From the NCBI GenBank assembly GCA_002747825.1, contig PDQQ01000010.1, positions 96,461 through 129,834 on the forward strand: a stretch of 33,374 nucleotides of DNA, in the 5' to 3' direction. Of the stretch, positions 1 through 9,001 are shown piece after piece. Numbering within the stretch: the first letter of the stretch is position 1; every line of letters begins with the position of its first letter. The position numbers were made by a program, and so were the translations under genes. The stretch is from Deltaproteobacteria bacterium. GTDB lineage: Bacteria > Desulfobacterota > Desulfobulbia > Desulfobulbales > Desulfocapsaceae. The notes under the pieces are model-generated. The model did no database searches, was not told the origin of the DNA, and saw nothing but the letters and a program-made list of their open reading frames with translations.

Positions 1-358
1 CCAGGGCTCTTTGTTTGAGTTCTGCCCACTCCTCTGTCTGAAACACCTTGCCCGAGGCCAGGGCCTCGTTGACCAGCTTGGCGCCCTGTGAAAAGATCCG
101 GCCAGCCCCCAGGGCGTTATGCCCAACCTCTGAGTTGCCCATATCGCTGTCTCCGGGAAGACCGACAGCGGTACCATGGGCCTTGAGCTCTGTTACCAGA
201 GGCGTTTGCATCAGCCGGTCCAGAACCGGCGTAAAGGCCGAATAGACACCATCCCGCTCGTCTTGCGATCCGATACCCACGCCGTCCATGATAACCAGGA
301 TCACCGGGCCTTGAGATCTTTTATGCCCCGGGATAGGGGCCAGTCGTGAAACAGTCAT
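1..358 (-). CDS. gpmI: 2,3-bisphosphoglycerate-independent phosphoglycerate mutase, N-terminal part
   Basis: Cofactor-independent phosphoglycerate mutase interconverts 3- and 2-phosphoglycerate in the cytosol (glycolysis/gluconeogenesis) through a phosphoserine intermediate at a dinuclear Mn centre. Reading leftward from the ATG at 358, the translation runs through VILVIMDGVGIG (metal-binding Asp of the alkaline-phosphatase fold) and then GDSDMGNSEVGHNALGAGR, where the Ser of GNSEVGH is the catalytic nucleophile. About 119 residues are visible and the rest lies off the window, so this is a partial gene. There is an N-terminal extension of roughly 17 residues before the PVILVIMDG strand. The promoter should lie between 359 and the MITE-like element at 456-675. 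Identification is secure from the two motifs. Confidence 0.93.
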   Translation of the reverse strand, partial: MTVSRLAPIPGHKRSQGPVILVIMDGVGIGSQDERDGVYSAFTPVLDRLMQTPLVTELKAHGTAVGLPGDSDMGNSEVGHNALGAGRIFSQGAKLVNEALASGKVFQTEEWAELKQRAL

Positions 359-455
359 TACCGATCCTCTAAAAATAGTAAAAAAAGAGTAGAGATCTTG
401 ACTTATTCTATTTTACAGGCAAGATCAAGTGGTATGGTTTTCTCGTGCAGGCTAA

Positions 456-675
456 CCCGGATATTTCATCAGTTCAGGCGGTGTCAGGTTCGAAGTTTTT
501 TGCATTAGGTAAGAGTAAACTCTATGTACTGCAAAAATACTAAAGAAGATGGCGCCGTATGGACTGACCTTTGGTGAACACTTTGGATATTGTAAAACTG
601 TAATATTCTCGATGTAGTATATTGGAATATAAGCAATTTTTAAAAATTTGACACAATGTTCATGAAATATCCGGG
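456..675 (+). mobile_element. MITE-like non-autonomous element, copy 1
   Basis: The 220-bp segment is bounded by perfect 14-bp terminal inverted repeats, CCCGGATATTTCAT at 456-469 and ATGAAATATCCGGG at 662-675. It is flanked on both sides by CTAA (452-455 and 676-679), which fits a 4-bp target duplication. A reverse-oriented copy about 94% identical by eye lies at 17966-18186. The interior is too short for a transposase. The reading frame that is open through the other copy is frameshifted here near 530. The right end carries an outward-facing TTGACA (648-653) pointing at the glycosyltransferase gene, but I see no well-spaced -10. End sequence and 4-bp duplication would suit an IS1380-type parent, but this family assignment is a guess. 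Confidence 0.8.
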
Positions 676-738
676 CTAAAATGCTAGACAGACCCAGCCT
701 ATGGCTCTTTTCAGAATTAGAATATCAAGACACAGGCG

Positions 739-1824
739 ATGAATGACCCAACAACGAAGAAGAGGAACCCGCAGATTCTCTGGTGGGGACGCTCTAACCT
801 AAACTATTCAAGAAACAGAATCATCAGACAGCATCTGAAAAGTCTGGGCTATAACCTGACAGACTTCAGGCCGAAGATCTCCAGATTTGCCGGATTGGAG
901 GCAACTCTTCGGGATCTTTGTCGACCCGATTGTATCTGGGTTCCCTGTTTTTGCCATAAGGATATGCCCGGCGCTGCTCTATGGGCTAGAAAAAACGCCT
1001 TACCAGTGGTTTTTGACCCCCTGATCAGTGCCTATGACAAGCAGGTATACGAACGCAAAAAATATTCCCCAGAGAGTCATAAGGCCAAAAAACTGCTTCG
1101 TTGGGAGCAAAAACTCTTTCAGGCGGCAGACCTGGTAATCGCCGACACAGAAGAACATGCAGCATTTTTTCACGGTACCTTTATCGGCGACCAGCGAAAA
1201 CCTGCCGTCGTCCCAGTCGGGGCGGAAGAACGTCTCTTTTATCCACAAAGAACGAACCTGCCCCAGGCGCCCTTTACCGTCCTTTTTTATGGCAGTTTCC
1301 TCTCTCTGCAGGGGCCACAGACAATCGTTGAGGCTGCACAACACTACCGGGGGCCCAAGATCCTCTGGAAGATGGTTGGAGAAGGTCCCCTGCTCGAGAC
1401 CTGTCAAAAGATGGCGGCAGGGAACAGAGAGATCCAATTTATTCCTTGGCTGCCATACAAAGAGCTTCCAGATATTATCCGCTCGGCGGATCTTCTTCTG
1501 GGCATCTTTGGTGCATCGGCCAAGGCAGGCAGAGTCATCCCCAACAAGGTATATCAGGCCCTTGCCTGCGGAAAGCCTCTGGTGACCAGAAAGGCTCCCG
1601 CGTATCCACCGGGTTTTACCGAGAATACCGATCTTGGAATACGCTGGGTTGAGCCGGCAAACCCCAGACAGCTGGCCGCCGTTATAGCAGAACTTGTTTC
1701 CACACCCGAAGTGTTACCGGCTATGGCATCCCAGGCCTACAACACCTACAAAGGTTTTTTTTCGACAACAGAGATTCAAAAAAGGCTGGGTCGCGCTGTA
1801 GGGTCATTGCAGAAAACCAGATAA
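739..1824 (+). CDS. Glycosyltransferase, GT4/GT-B type
   Basis: A 361-residue cytosolic or peripheral-membrane protein with a GT-B organisation. The N-terminal half has Rossmann-like strands (QILWWGRSNLNYSRN, IWVPCFCHKDMPGA, VVFDPLISAYDK). The C-terminal half has the donor-binding pattern of family 4 transferases: FTVLFYGSFLSLQGPQTIVEAA, KMVGEGPLLETC, IQFIPWLPYKELPDIIRSADLLLGIFG, then NKVYQALACGKPLVT. It probably transfers a sugar from a nucleotide-sugar donor to a surface glycan or lipid, but donor and acceptor cannot be read from the sequence. No other polysaccharide genes are adjacent, so it is an orphan here. The ATG at 739 has only a weak AGGC upstream. It is separated from gpmI by the MITE-like element. 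Confidence 0.85.
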   Translation: MNDPTTKKRNPQILWWGRSNLNYSRNRIIRQHLKSLGYNLTDFRPKISRFAGLEATLRDLCRPDCIWVPCFCHKDMPGAALWARKNALPVVFDPLISAYDKQVYERKKYSPESHKAKKLLRWEQKLFQAADLVIADTEEHAAFFHGTFIGDQRKPAVVPVGAEERLFYPQRTNLPQAPFTVLFYGSFLSLQGPQTIVEAAQHYRGPKILWKMVGEGPLLETCQKMAAGNREIQFIPWLPYKELPDIIRSADLLLGIFGASAKAGRVIPNKVYQALACGKPLVTRKAPAYPPGFTENTDLGIRWVEPANPRQLAAVIAELVSTPEVLPAMASQAYNTYKGFFSTTEIQKRLGRAVGSLQKTR

Positions 1825-2178
1825 ACCGGCACGACTGGAACAGATAGCCTGTCGGCCACAACAAGAAATGGAACAAGGAGCTTCGAGAGACACTCTCTGG
1901 TCTGCAAATGGTCTTTTGGATACGCGATAAAAGTTGGATCAGATAATCTGCTGGCAAACGTTGAAAAAAGTGGGCTCTGTGACAACCAGGCCGTCGTTTT
2001 TCCTCGCCAAGTTGGCGGGCAGAATGTAGAGTAGGCCTGATTCTTCTCTGCTTTTGAGATTTTGTCACTGTCCATGAGGTGGGGTCTGTACAACGGGTTC
2101 TTCCGATATCCATGGTCTTATGGAGCAAGCCTTGAGACAACTCAGGCCTTCGGCATCTTCAAACAAAAAGGGGTAACT
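1825..2178. other. Gene-poor stretch upstream of fumarase
   Basis: A stretch of 354 bases between the glycosyltransferase stop and the fumarase start. Frames on both strands are open in places (a frame continuous with fumarase extends up to 2062), but none shows recognisable protein motifs or a ribosome-binding site. I see no strong terminator and no convincing -35/-10 pair. A clear Shine-Dalgarno (AAAGGGG, 2167-2173) lies at the right edge and fixes the fumarase start. Confidence 0.5.
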
Positions 2179-3690
2179 ATGAACACCATCAAAAGAACAG
2201 ATTTTGTCGCTTCCATCGCAGACAGCCTTCAGTACATCTCCTGCTATCATCCGACAGATTTTGTCAAGGCCGTGTATGCAGCGTATATGAGAGAGAAAAA
2301 CCAGGCCGCCAGGGATGCAATGGGGCAGATCCTGATAAATTCGAGGATGTGCGCCATCGGCAAACGACCAATCTGTCAGGATACCGGCATTGTTACCGCC
2401 TTTATAAAGGTTGGTTCGGGCTGTCAATTTGACACCCAGGAGACCATACAGGAGATGGTAGACGAGGGCGTGCGGCTCGCCTATTCAAACCCAGACAATC
2501 CGCTTCGTCTCTCGGTGGTTGCCGATCCGGCAACGGAGAGAAAAAACACCAGGACCAACGCGCCTGCGGTTGTCTACACCGAGATTGTCCCCGGCGACAA
2601 GATTGAAGTTCATATCGCAGCAAAAGGTGGTGGCTCAGAGAACAAGAGTAAATGCGTGATGCTCAACCCCAGCGACTCGATAGTCGACTGGGTAAAGAAG
2701 ACCATCCCGACCATGGGTGCCGGCTGGTGCCCGCCGGGTATCATTGGCATAGGTATTGGGGGCACCGTTGACAAGGCGGTACTGCTGGCCAAGGAATCGC
2801 TCATGCAGCCGGTCGATATCGATGAACTCATCGAGCGCGGCCCGGCCGATACGCTCGAAGAGCTGCGGTTGGAGCTGTACAACGCGATTAACAGTCTCGG
2901 TATCGGTGCCCAGGGGCTGGGCGGTTTGACCACAGCGGTGGATGTCAAGATCAAAACATATCCAACCCATGCAGCCTCGCTGCCGGTGGCCATGATCCCC
3001 AACTGCGCCGCCACCCGGCATACCCACTTTATCTTGGATGGCACAGGGCCGGCCACATTTGCAGCACCGGATATCAATCAATGGCCCGAAATATCTCTTG
3101 GCTCCAGTGACGATGTCAAGCGGGTCTCTCTCGACGGTATTACAAAGGATGAAATTGCCACCTGGAAAGCCGGCGAGACCCTGTTGTTAAACGGAAAAAT
3201 CCTCACAGGCCGGGATGCGGCCCACAAGCGTATCCAGCAACTGCTCGAAGCAGGAAAACCCCTGCCGGACGGTGTTGATTTCAACGGCAGGTTTATCTAC
3301 TATGTCGGGCCCGTCGACCCGGTCGGCGATGAGGTTGTCGGACCGGCTGGCCCCACGACATCGACCCGTATGGATAAGTATACCGAGATGATGCTCGAAA
3401 AAACAGGGCTTGTCGGCATGGTGGGCAAGTCAGAAAGAGGCGATGCAACGATACAGGCCATCAGCGACCATGGCGCGGTCTATTGCATGGCCGTTGGCGG
3501 TGCTGCCTACCTGGTCTCCAAGGCCATCAAGAAATCGCGGGTCGTGGCCTTTGCCGATCTAGGTATGGAGGCCATTTACGAATTTGAGGTCGAAGATATG
3601 CCGGTTACGGTGGCTGTGGATTCAACAGGGCTGGCGGTACATAAAACCGGACCGGCATTCTGGCAAAAAGAGATCGCCAGAACATCCTGA
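2179..3690 (+). CDS. Class I fumarate hydratase, single-chain (alpha+beta)
   Basis: Oxygen-sensitive [4Fe-4S] fumarase that interconverts fumarate and malate in the cytosol. The 503-residue chain contains both the Fe-S (alpha) domain and the C-terminal beta domain, the usual arrangement for FumA/FumB-type enzymes. The three likely cluster ligands are visible: C66 in GKRPICQDTG, C184 in MGAGWCPPG and C276 in MIPNCAATR. The beta domain contains GRFIYYVGPVDPVGDEVVGPAGPTTSTRMD. An in-frame start at 2062 would add 39 residues of unfamily-like sequence. The ATG at 2179 is chosen because it follows AAAGGGG by 5 bases. In an anaerobe this serves a reductive or oxidative TCA branch and fits with the Kor complex further right. 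A stem-loop terminator follows the gene. Confidence 0.95.
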   Translation: MNTIKRTDFVASIADSLQYISCYHPTDFVKAVYAAYMREKNQAARDAMGQILINSRMCAIGKRPICQDTGIVTAFIKVGSGCQFDTQETIQEMVDEGVRLAYSNPDNPLRLSVVADPATERKNTRTNAPAVVYTEIVPGDKIEVHIAAKGGGSENKSKCVMLNPSDSIVDWVKKTIPTMGAGWCPPGIIGIGIGGTVDKAVLLAKESLMQPVDIDELIERGPADTLEELRLELYNAINSLGIGAQGLGGLTTAVDVKIKTYPTHAASLPVAMIPNCAATRHTHFILDGTGPATFAAPDINQWPEISLGSSDDVKRVSLDGITKDEIATWKAGETLLLNGKILTGRDAAHKRIQQLLEAGKPLPDGVDFNGRFIYYVGPVDPVGDEVVGPAGPTTSTRMDKYTEMMLEKTGLVGMVGKSERGDATIQAISDHGAVYCMAVGGAAYLVSKAIKKSRVVAFADLGMEAIYEFEVEDMPVTVAVDSTGLAVHKTGPAFWQKEIARTS

Positions 3691-3763
3691 AATGTGTATT
3701 GCGAAGCTTCGGATCTACCACCCCGCGGTTTGAGCGGGGGGAGTTTATTCCTCAAACCAGTAC

Positions 3764-3797
3764 CTGGGCCTGTCTGCGGGCGGGCCCAGCGTTTTTT
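3764..3797 (+). terminator. Rho-independent terminator of fumarase gene
   Basis: CTGGGCC (3764-3770) pairs perfectly with GGCCCAG (3783-3789) across a 12-base loop and is followed by CGTTTTTTG. It sits 73 bases after the fumarase stop and just before the convergent U32 gene. A second GC-rich hairpin, CCCCGC...GCGGGG (3721-3739), lies upstream of it and lacks a proper T run. Its role is unknown. Confidence 0.75.
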
Positions 3798-3808
3798 GGT
3801 GCTCCGCT

Positions 3809-5086
3809 TTAATCACCTCTCTTTTTCCTGCGCAGAATGGTATGTTCTCGGACATTTTCAAGAGCCGGTTGTGTCGTTACAACCAGCATATTGCCAGGAT
3901 GTGCCTTGTCAACACTATTGCCATCAAGATCTGTAAATCCGACTATCTTCGTGCGAATGCATTCGATGTTCTGTGTTGACATGCACTCAATGGTCTCTCC
4001 ACAGTGTGTGGTATTACGCATCTCAACCACAAGCCGTGTCCCTGTTTCGTGTACCACAGCAACCGGCTCATAGCCCTGTTCCGCCCTTGAGGTGCGGTAG
4101 ATCATCTCTGAACTTCCTGGCCTTTCAGCAAAAAAATTCTCGGTCATTCCCCTTGTCCCGATACGGCTGGCCTCTGCAAAAAAACCTTCCGGCAGACATA
4201 TCTTTTCTGGTTCCAGCCACTCTTCAGCGGGCAGTGTGCGTAAAAAGTCCAGGGCCGTCCGATACAATCTGACAACCGAGCCGACATAAAAAATTGATTT
4301 CATCCGCCCTTCAATCTTCAAGGAATTTACCCCGGCGGCGACAAGGAGAGGCAGTTTGTCAAGCAGGCAGAGATCCTTGGAGTTGAAGATATAGGTTCCT
4401 CTGTCGTCTTCTTCTACCGGGAAAAACTCTCCGGGACGTTTTTCCTCGACAAGGGAGTAGGAAAACCTGCAGGGGTGGGCACAGCTCCCCTGATTGGCAT
4501 CGCGTCCCGTTAAGTAGTTGGAGAGCAGACATCTCCCGGAATAGGAGATACACAAGGCTCCATGCACAAAGACCTCAAGTTCGCCGTCAACCTGAGTGCG
4601 TATACCCTGTATCTCTGCAAAGGAGAGCTCCCGTGCCAGGTTGAGGCGTTGCACGCCCTGAGACAGCCAGAAGGCAGCCGATTCGGCGTTGGTCACATTG
4701 GCCTGCGTCGACAGATGGATGGCAAGCTCCGGTACCAGACTGCGGGCCAGGGCCAGCACTCCGGGGTCGGCAACAATGATTCCGTCAACGCCCCTTGCCG
4801 CCAGTTTCGGCAAATATTCGGCAAGGCCTTGCAGATCCTGATTATGGGCAAAGATATTAACCGTCACATAGACCTTGACACCGCGCTTGTGCGCATAATC
4901 TATCCCGGCCTGCATCGCCTCCAGAGCAAAATTTCCCGCCTTGGCCCGCAGACTAAAATCCCTGCCACCAAGATACACGGCATCGGCGCCGTAGTGCACG
5001 GCTGTTACCAGCTTTTCATAGTTCCCGGCCGGAGCAAGCAGCTCGGGGATGGTTGGAGAAGAGAGATTACTCTGCTGTTCAATCAT
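3809..5086 (-). CDS. U32 family protein, TrhP/YegQ-like (tRNA U34 hydroxylation)
   Basis: A 425-residue U32-family protein. The N-terminal TIM-barrel segment reads ELLAPAGNYEKLVTAVHYGADAVYLGG. The U32 signature EVFVHGALCISYSGRC is followed by CAHPC, giving the four-Cys set thought to hold an Fe-S centre in this family. The length, close to that of E. coli YegQ (TrhP), suggests prephenate-dependent tRNA uridine-34 hydroxylation rather than proteolysis. That is family knowledge, not something the sequence proves. The ATG at 5086 is used. A GTG at 5104 would add six residues, and neither has a Shine-Dalgarno. A TATAAT lies at 5114-5119 on this strand, so the leader may be very short. The gene is convergent with fumarase. 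Confidence 0.85.
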   Translation of the reverse strand: MIEQQSNLSSPTIPELLAPAGNYEKLVTAVHYGADAVYLGGRDFSLRAKAGNFALEAMQAGIDYAHKRGVKVYVTVNIFAHNQDLQGLAEYLPKLAARGVDGIIVADPGVLALARSLVPELAIHLSTQANVTNAESAAFWLSQGVQRLNLARELSFAEIQGIRTQVDGELEVFVHGALCISYSGRCLLSNYLTGRDANQGSCAHPCRFSYSLVEEKRPGEFFPVEEDDRGTYIFNSKDLCLLDKLPLLVAAGVNSLKIEGRMKSIFYVGSVVRLYRTALDFLRTLPAEEWLEPEKICLPEGFFAEASRIGTRGMTENFFAERPGSSEMIYRTSRAEQGYEPVAVVHETGTRLVVEMRNTTHCGETIECMSTQNIECIRTKIVGFTDLDGNSVDKAHPGNMLVVTTQPALENVREHTILRRKKRGD

Positions 5087-5314
5087 TGATGGCGGTCTGT
5101 TCACTTCTATTGCATTATAGTACGGTTTGAATTATCAGGTGGAGGACAGAGTCCGACGTGGGCACAATGTACCATGGATCGGTCGTCGCTGCCGAGAAGA
5201 AAATGGCTGCGAAAGGCTGCCGTCAGCTCTGCGCAGCGGAGCCATCGAGCAAGAAGGCTTGATCGTTTTCAACCGGGAAAAGAACTTTTTTAACAGTCAG
5301 GGCAAGAAGATACG

Positions 5315-6337
5315 ATGCGAATAGGGATAGCAATGAGTGGCGGTGTTGATTCGACCGCCTGTGCCTTATTGTTACAGGAACACTACCAGATTCAGGGCTT
5401 TTTTATGCGCCTTGCCCAGCCGGACTATGCGGTTCAGCTTGAGAGGGTGCAAAAGATCTCTGCGGCCATTGGTATCAAGCTCAAGACCATAGATCTCCGT
5501 TCGGAGTTTCGGCAACGGATCCTCGAATATTTCTCGACCAGTTATTTTCAGTGTCTGACCCCCAACCCCTGCGTCGTCTGCAACAGAGAGGTGAAGTTTG
5601 GACTGCTTCTGCAGACAATCCTCGACCAGGGGATGGATAAAATGGCCACGGGACATTACGCACGCATCACCCAGGAAAAAGGCTCCTTCAGCTTGAAAAC
5701 AGGCTCCGACCAAAAAAAAGATCAGAGCTATTTTCTCTGCCGTCTCAATCAGAAGCAGCTGGCAAAAACGCTCTTTCCTCTTGGTACAATGACCAAGGAA
5801 GAGATATACAGCTTTGTTGAAGAAAGGGGCTTTACCCATTTTAGAGGCCAGGAAAGCCAGGACGTCTGCTTTCTTGGCAGGGGAGAGATCAACCATTTTC
5901 TTGACAGCCAAAGGAGCGGGCCTCTGGCAGACGGGGATATCATCAAAACCGACGGGACCATCCTCGGCCGCCACAGGGGTCTGTATCGCTACACCATCGG
6001 GCAGCGTAAAGGGCTGGGCGTGGCGCATCCCACACCGCTCTATGTGATTCGGCTCGATCCGGCAAACAACCGACTGATCGTCGGAGACAAGTCCGAACTC
6101 TTTCGTGACAGAATAGAGGTCAAAGAGCTGCACTGGCTACGCGGCGCTCCAGACAACGACAAGGAGTACACGGTGCGTATCCGTTACAACCACAAGGGAG
6201 CAATGGCCAGGGTGACAACAGGCGAGGCCGGCGCCGGGACCCTCGTTTTTCAAGAGGCGCAATCGGCCGTAACACCGGGACAGTTTGCGGTCATCTATGA
6301 CCACTCAGAGCTCGTTGGCTCGGGTATCATCGTTTAG
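5315..6337 (+). CDS. mnmA: tRNA-specific 2-thiouridylase MnmA
   Basis: MnmA uses ATP and a persulfide relay to install 2-thiouridine at wobble U34 of tRNA-Lys, -Glu and -Gln. The 340-residue protein begins with the PP-loop IAMSGGVDSTA (residues 5-15). Both catalytic cysteines are present: C89 in NPCVVCNREVKFG and C185 in ESQDVCFLG, followed by the conserved central region with YRYTIGQRKGLG. The length is slightly below that of E. coli MnmA but covers the full domain set. It is the first gene of a compact run; the next gene (mtaB) starts 12 bases after its stop and also modifies tRNA. The N-terminal sequence fits the ATG at 5315 exactly. Confidence 0.96.
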   Translation: MRIGIAMSGGVDSTACALLLQEHYQIQGFFMRLAQPDYAVQLERVQKISAAIGIKLKTIDLRSEFRQRILEYFSTSYFQCLTPNPCVVCNREVKFGLLLQTILDQGMDKMATGHYARITQEKGSFSLKTGSDQKKDQSYFLCRLNQKQLAKTLFPLGTMTKEEIYSFVEERGFTHFRGQESQDVCFLGRGEINHFLDSQRSGPLADGDIIKTDGTILGRHRGLYRYTIGQRKGLGVAHPTPLYVIRLDPANNRLIVGDKSELFRDRIEVKELHWLRGAPDNDKEYTVRIRYNHKGAMARVTTGEAGAGTLVFQEAQSAVTPGQFAVIYDHSELVGSGIIV

Positions 6338-6349
6338 TTGGAGACAGGT

Positions 6350-7672
6350 ATGCCAAAGGTCTTTATTACCACCCTCGGCTGCAAGGTCAACCAGTTCGAG
6401 TCTGCGTCCTTTACAACGGGTTTTGAAGAGGCCGGGCTTCAGGTGGTCGGCAACCAAGAAAAGGCCGATATCGTGGTGATCAACAGCTGTGCAGTAACCG
6501 CTGCGGCCGGGGCCCAGTCCAGACAGCTGCTGCGAAAAATGGCCAGAGACAACCCACAGGCAAAGATCATCTTTACCGGCTGTTACGCAGAACTTGCCGC
6601 AGACCGGCTATCTGAAGAAGGAGGGCTTGCCGGAAGAGACTTTGCCATTATCGGTAACTCGAAAAAAGACGACCTGGTCAAAACGGCTCTCGGCTCGATT
6701 GCAGGAGAAAACAACGCCCTTGGAAAGATTGGAGAGGCGACCAAGATATGCAGCCTGCCGATACAGAGGTTCAACAACCGTGTCAGGGCCTATCTGCGCA
6801 TACAGGACGGTTGCGAAAGCTATTGCTCTTACTGCATCGTCCCCTATACCCGGGGGCCGAGTCGCTCTCTTCCCCTGCAGGCGGTGCTCAGGCAGGCAGA
6901 AATCTTTGCCGCTGCAGGGCACAGGGAAATCGTCCTGACCGGCATCCATATCGGAAACTACGGCAAGGATCTACAGGGCAGAGAGGATCTCCTTACCCTT
7001 CTGGACTCGCTCACACGGGCAACACCGCAGGTTGGCTACCGCATCAGTTCTCTTGAACCAACAGAGATAACAGACGGATTGCTCGAGCTGATGGCAGAAC
7101 GAAAAAACCTCCTGCCTCATCTGCATATTCCGCTGCAAAGCGGCAATGACGAAATTCTGCAAAAGATGAACCGGCGCTACAGCACAGCGACCTACCAACG
7201 TATTGTAGAAAAGTGTAATGCCAGGATAGCAGATCTTGCCGTCGGCATCGACATGCTGGCTGGTTTCCCGGGAGAAAGCGAAGACCACTTCAACTCGGCG
7301 TTCAACTTTCTACGCGCACTTGAATTCAGTTATCTTCATGTCTTCCCCTACTCGATCCGCCCCGGGACTCCGGCGGCAAAGTTTGCCGGTCAGGTTGAGA
7401 AAAGAAAAAAAGAACAGAGGGTTGCCAAATTACGAAAACTGAGCGATGATAAAAGACAGAGTTTCTATAAACGCCAACTGGGGCGGAAGGTTCGTGTACT
7501 GGTGGAAACAGGCCCCGACAGCGATGGGCTTCTGAAAGGGTATACCGATAATTATGTTGCCGTGCGTTTTGCAGGCGACCTCTCTCTGAGAGGACAACAC
7601 GTCCGGGTAAAACTCAGCCATCTGATGAAGGCATACGTTCAAGGAGAATATCTTGGCCCCGATACACGTTGA
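6350..7672 (+). CDS. mtaB: tRNA t6A37 methylthiotransferase MtaB
   Basis: Radical-SAM methylthiotransferase that converts t6A37 to ms2t6A37 in ANN-decoding tRNAs. The N-terminal UPF0004 domain supplies three cluster cysteines (C11 in TTLGCKVNQFES, C47 in NSCAVT, C78 in TGCYAE). The radical SAM triad is C155/C159/C162 in CESYCSYC, and a TRAM-like RNA-binding tail follows. GCKVNQ-ES and the 440-residue length favour MtaB over MiaB or RimO. A TTG at 6338 would add four residues. The ATG at 6350 is preferred because GGAG lies about 6 bases upstream. The 3' end overlaps the cinA start by 20 bases. Confidence 0.94.
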   Translation: MPKVFITTLGCKVNQFESASFTTGFEEAGLQVVGNQEKADIVVINSCAVTAAAGAQSRQLLRKMARDNPQAKIIFTGCYAELAADRLSEEGGLAGRDFAIIGNSKKDDLVKTALGSIAGENNALGKIGEATKICSLPIQRFNNRVRAYLRIQDGCESYCSYCIVPYTRGPSRSLPLQAVLRQAEIFAAAGHREIVLTGIHIGNYGKDLQGREDLLTLLDSLTRATPQVGYRISSLEPTEITDGLLELMAERKNLLPHLHIPLQSGNDEILQKMNRRYSTATYQRIVEKCNARIADLAVGIDMLAGFPGESEDHFNSAFNFLRALEFSYLHVFPYSIRPGTPAAKFAGQVEKRKKEQRVAKLRKLSDDKRQSFYKRQLGRKVRVLVETGPDSDGLLKGYTDNYVAVRFAGDLSLRGQHVRVKLSHLMKAYVQGEYLGPDTR

Positions 7673-8873
7673 GATAATTGCCATTGGTGACGAACTGACC
7701 TCGGGAAGGATTCTCAATACGACCAGCGCCTTTGCGGCCCGGCATCTCTACGAAGCAGGTTTTGACATTCTTGCAATCAACACGATAGGAGACAGCCCGG
7801 AAATTATCGGGGAGACCCTCAAACGAGCACTTTCCCGCGCCGATCTGATCCTGGTTTCCGGCGGACTTGGGGGAACCGATGACGATCTGACCAACGAAGC
7901 GGTCTCCAAGGCCCTGAACCGGCCACCCCAGGCAGACCCGGAGATGCTGACCGGTATCAAGAACCGTCTGGAGAAGATAGCCTGGCTTCCCGAAGGAGCC
8001 ACAGCCCTGGCCCCGCAGACAAAGATCGCGGGTTACCAGATCATCCACGGGAAAACGCCAATCTTTTTTCTTCCCGGTATCCCCAGCCAGATGCACTATC
8101 TGCTGGTCGAGGAGGTGCTGCCAAGACTCGCCTCCTGGCACAACAGCCAGACACTGACCACAAAACAGCGGCTCTTTAAGGTCTTCGGACTTTCTGAATC
8201 TGAGATTAACCGTTGTATCAATGGCCTTGAGCTCAGCCCCGAGGCCCATATCGGCTATTACCCTGTTTTTCCGGACGTACATCTCAGTCTGACCATCCGC
8301 CGGCAGACAATGGATGCTGAGCAGCTCTTTACAACTTCCTCTGCAGCGATACGCGAGGCTCTGGGAAGTTATATCTATGCCACAGATGAAGCGACGATGG
8401 AGCAAATCGTGGGCGAGCTTCTCACGGCCGGAAGACAAAACCTGGCTGTTGCTGAATCCTGCACCGGCGGTATGGTTTCCAGCAGGCTGGTCAATGTCCC
8501 GGGCAGTTCAAGCTATTTCCCGGGAGGGGTTGTCACTTATGCAAACGACCTGAAAAAGAGGTATCTTGGTATCTCAGACGAGCTGCTTGCTACCTATGGT
8601 GCGGTCAGTAAAGAGGCGGCCGTGGCTATGGCTGCAGGAATCCGTGAAAGCACGGCCGCCGATATCGGGCTGGCCATTACCGGGATAGCCGGGCCAACTG
8701 GAGGCAGTTCCGAAAAACCGGTTGGTACGGTCTATATCGGCCTTGTAACACAGTCGCAAGAAACGGCCTTTCCTTTTTCTTTTTCCGGCACCCGAAGTCA
8801 GATCCGTGAAATAACCGCCCAGACAGCCCTTGATCTGGTCCGCAGGCACTTGCTGAAAAATGGTGATGAATAA
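7653..8873 (+). CDS. cinA: CinA family protein (nicotinamide-nucleotide amidohydrolase)
   Basis: A 406-residue two-domain CinA. The N-terminal MoCF/COG1058 domain (IIAIGDELTSGRILNTTSAF, LVSGGLGGTDDDLTNEA) is followed by the C-terminal CinA domain (NLAVAESCTGGMVSSRLVNVPGSS, then GIAGPTGGSSEKPVGTVYIG). The C-terminal domain is an NMN deamidase in characterised members, and the N-terminal domain has ADP-ribose pyrophosphatase activity in some. The start is a TTG at 7653, placed by AAGGAG at 7641-7646 with 6-base spacing. This makes the gene begin inside the last 20 bases of mtaB and suggests translational coupling. recA follows 128 bases downstream, an order seen in many bacteria. Confidence 0.93.
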   Translation: MAPIHVEIIAIGDELTSGRILNTTSAFAARHLYEAGFDILAINTIGDSPEIIGETLKRALSRADLILVSGGLGGTDDDLTNEAVSKALNRPPQADPEMLTGIKNRLEKIAWLPEGATALAPQTKIAGYQIIHGKTPIFFLPGIPSQMHYLLVEEVLPRLASWHNSQTLTTKQRLFKVFGLSESEINRCINGLELSPEAHIGYYPVFPDVHLSLTIRRQTMDAEQLFTTSSAAIREALGSYIYATDEATMEQIVGELLTAGRQNLAVAESCTGGMVSSRLVNVPGSSSYFPGGVVTYANDLKKRYLGISDELLATYGAVSKEAAVAMAAGIRESTAADIGLAITGIAGPTGGSSEKPVGTVYIGLVTQSQETAFPFSFSGTRSQIREITAQTALDLVRRHLLKNGDE

Positions 8874-9001
8874 TCTCTGGCTGAGATGTATGATAAGGGA
8901 CAGGCGCGGATAAGAGTCCAGGCCAGAGACCGACAATCAGTTTTATCCACGCCGGAGCAGCAGGACAAACGATAAGGATTTAACCACTACTGGAGAAAAC
9001 A

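Noticed and set aside
3721..3739. GC-rich hairpin after fumarase as an IS200/IS605-type end
   Set aside because: The stem-loop is present, but no tnpA/tnpB or matching second end is nearby. The simple terminator at 3764-3797 explains the transcription stop.
8874..9001. LexA/SOS operator upstream of recA
   Set aside because: I did not see a palindrome of a recognised LexA type in the gap. Absence of a visible site does not exclude SOS control.
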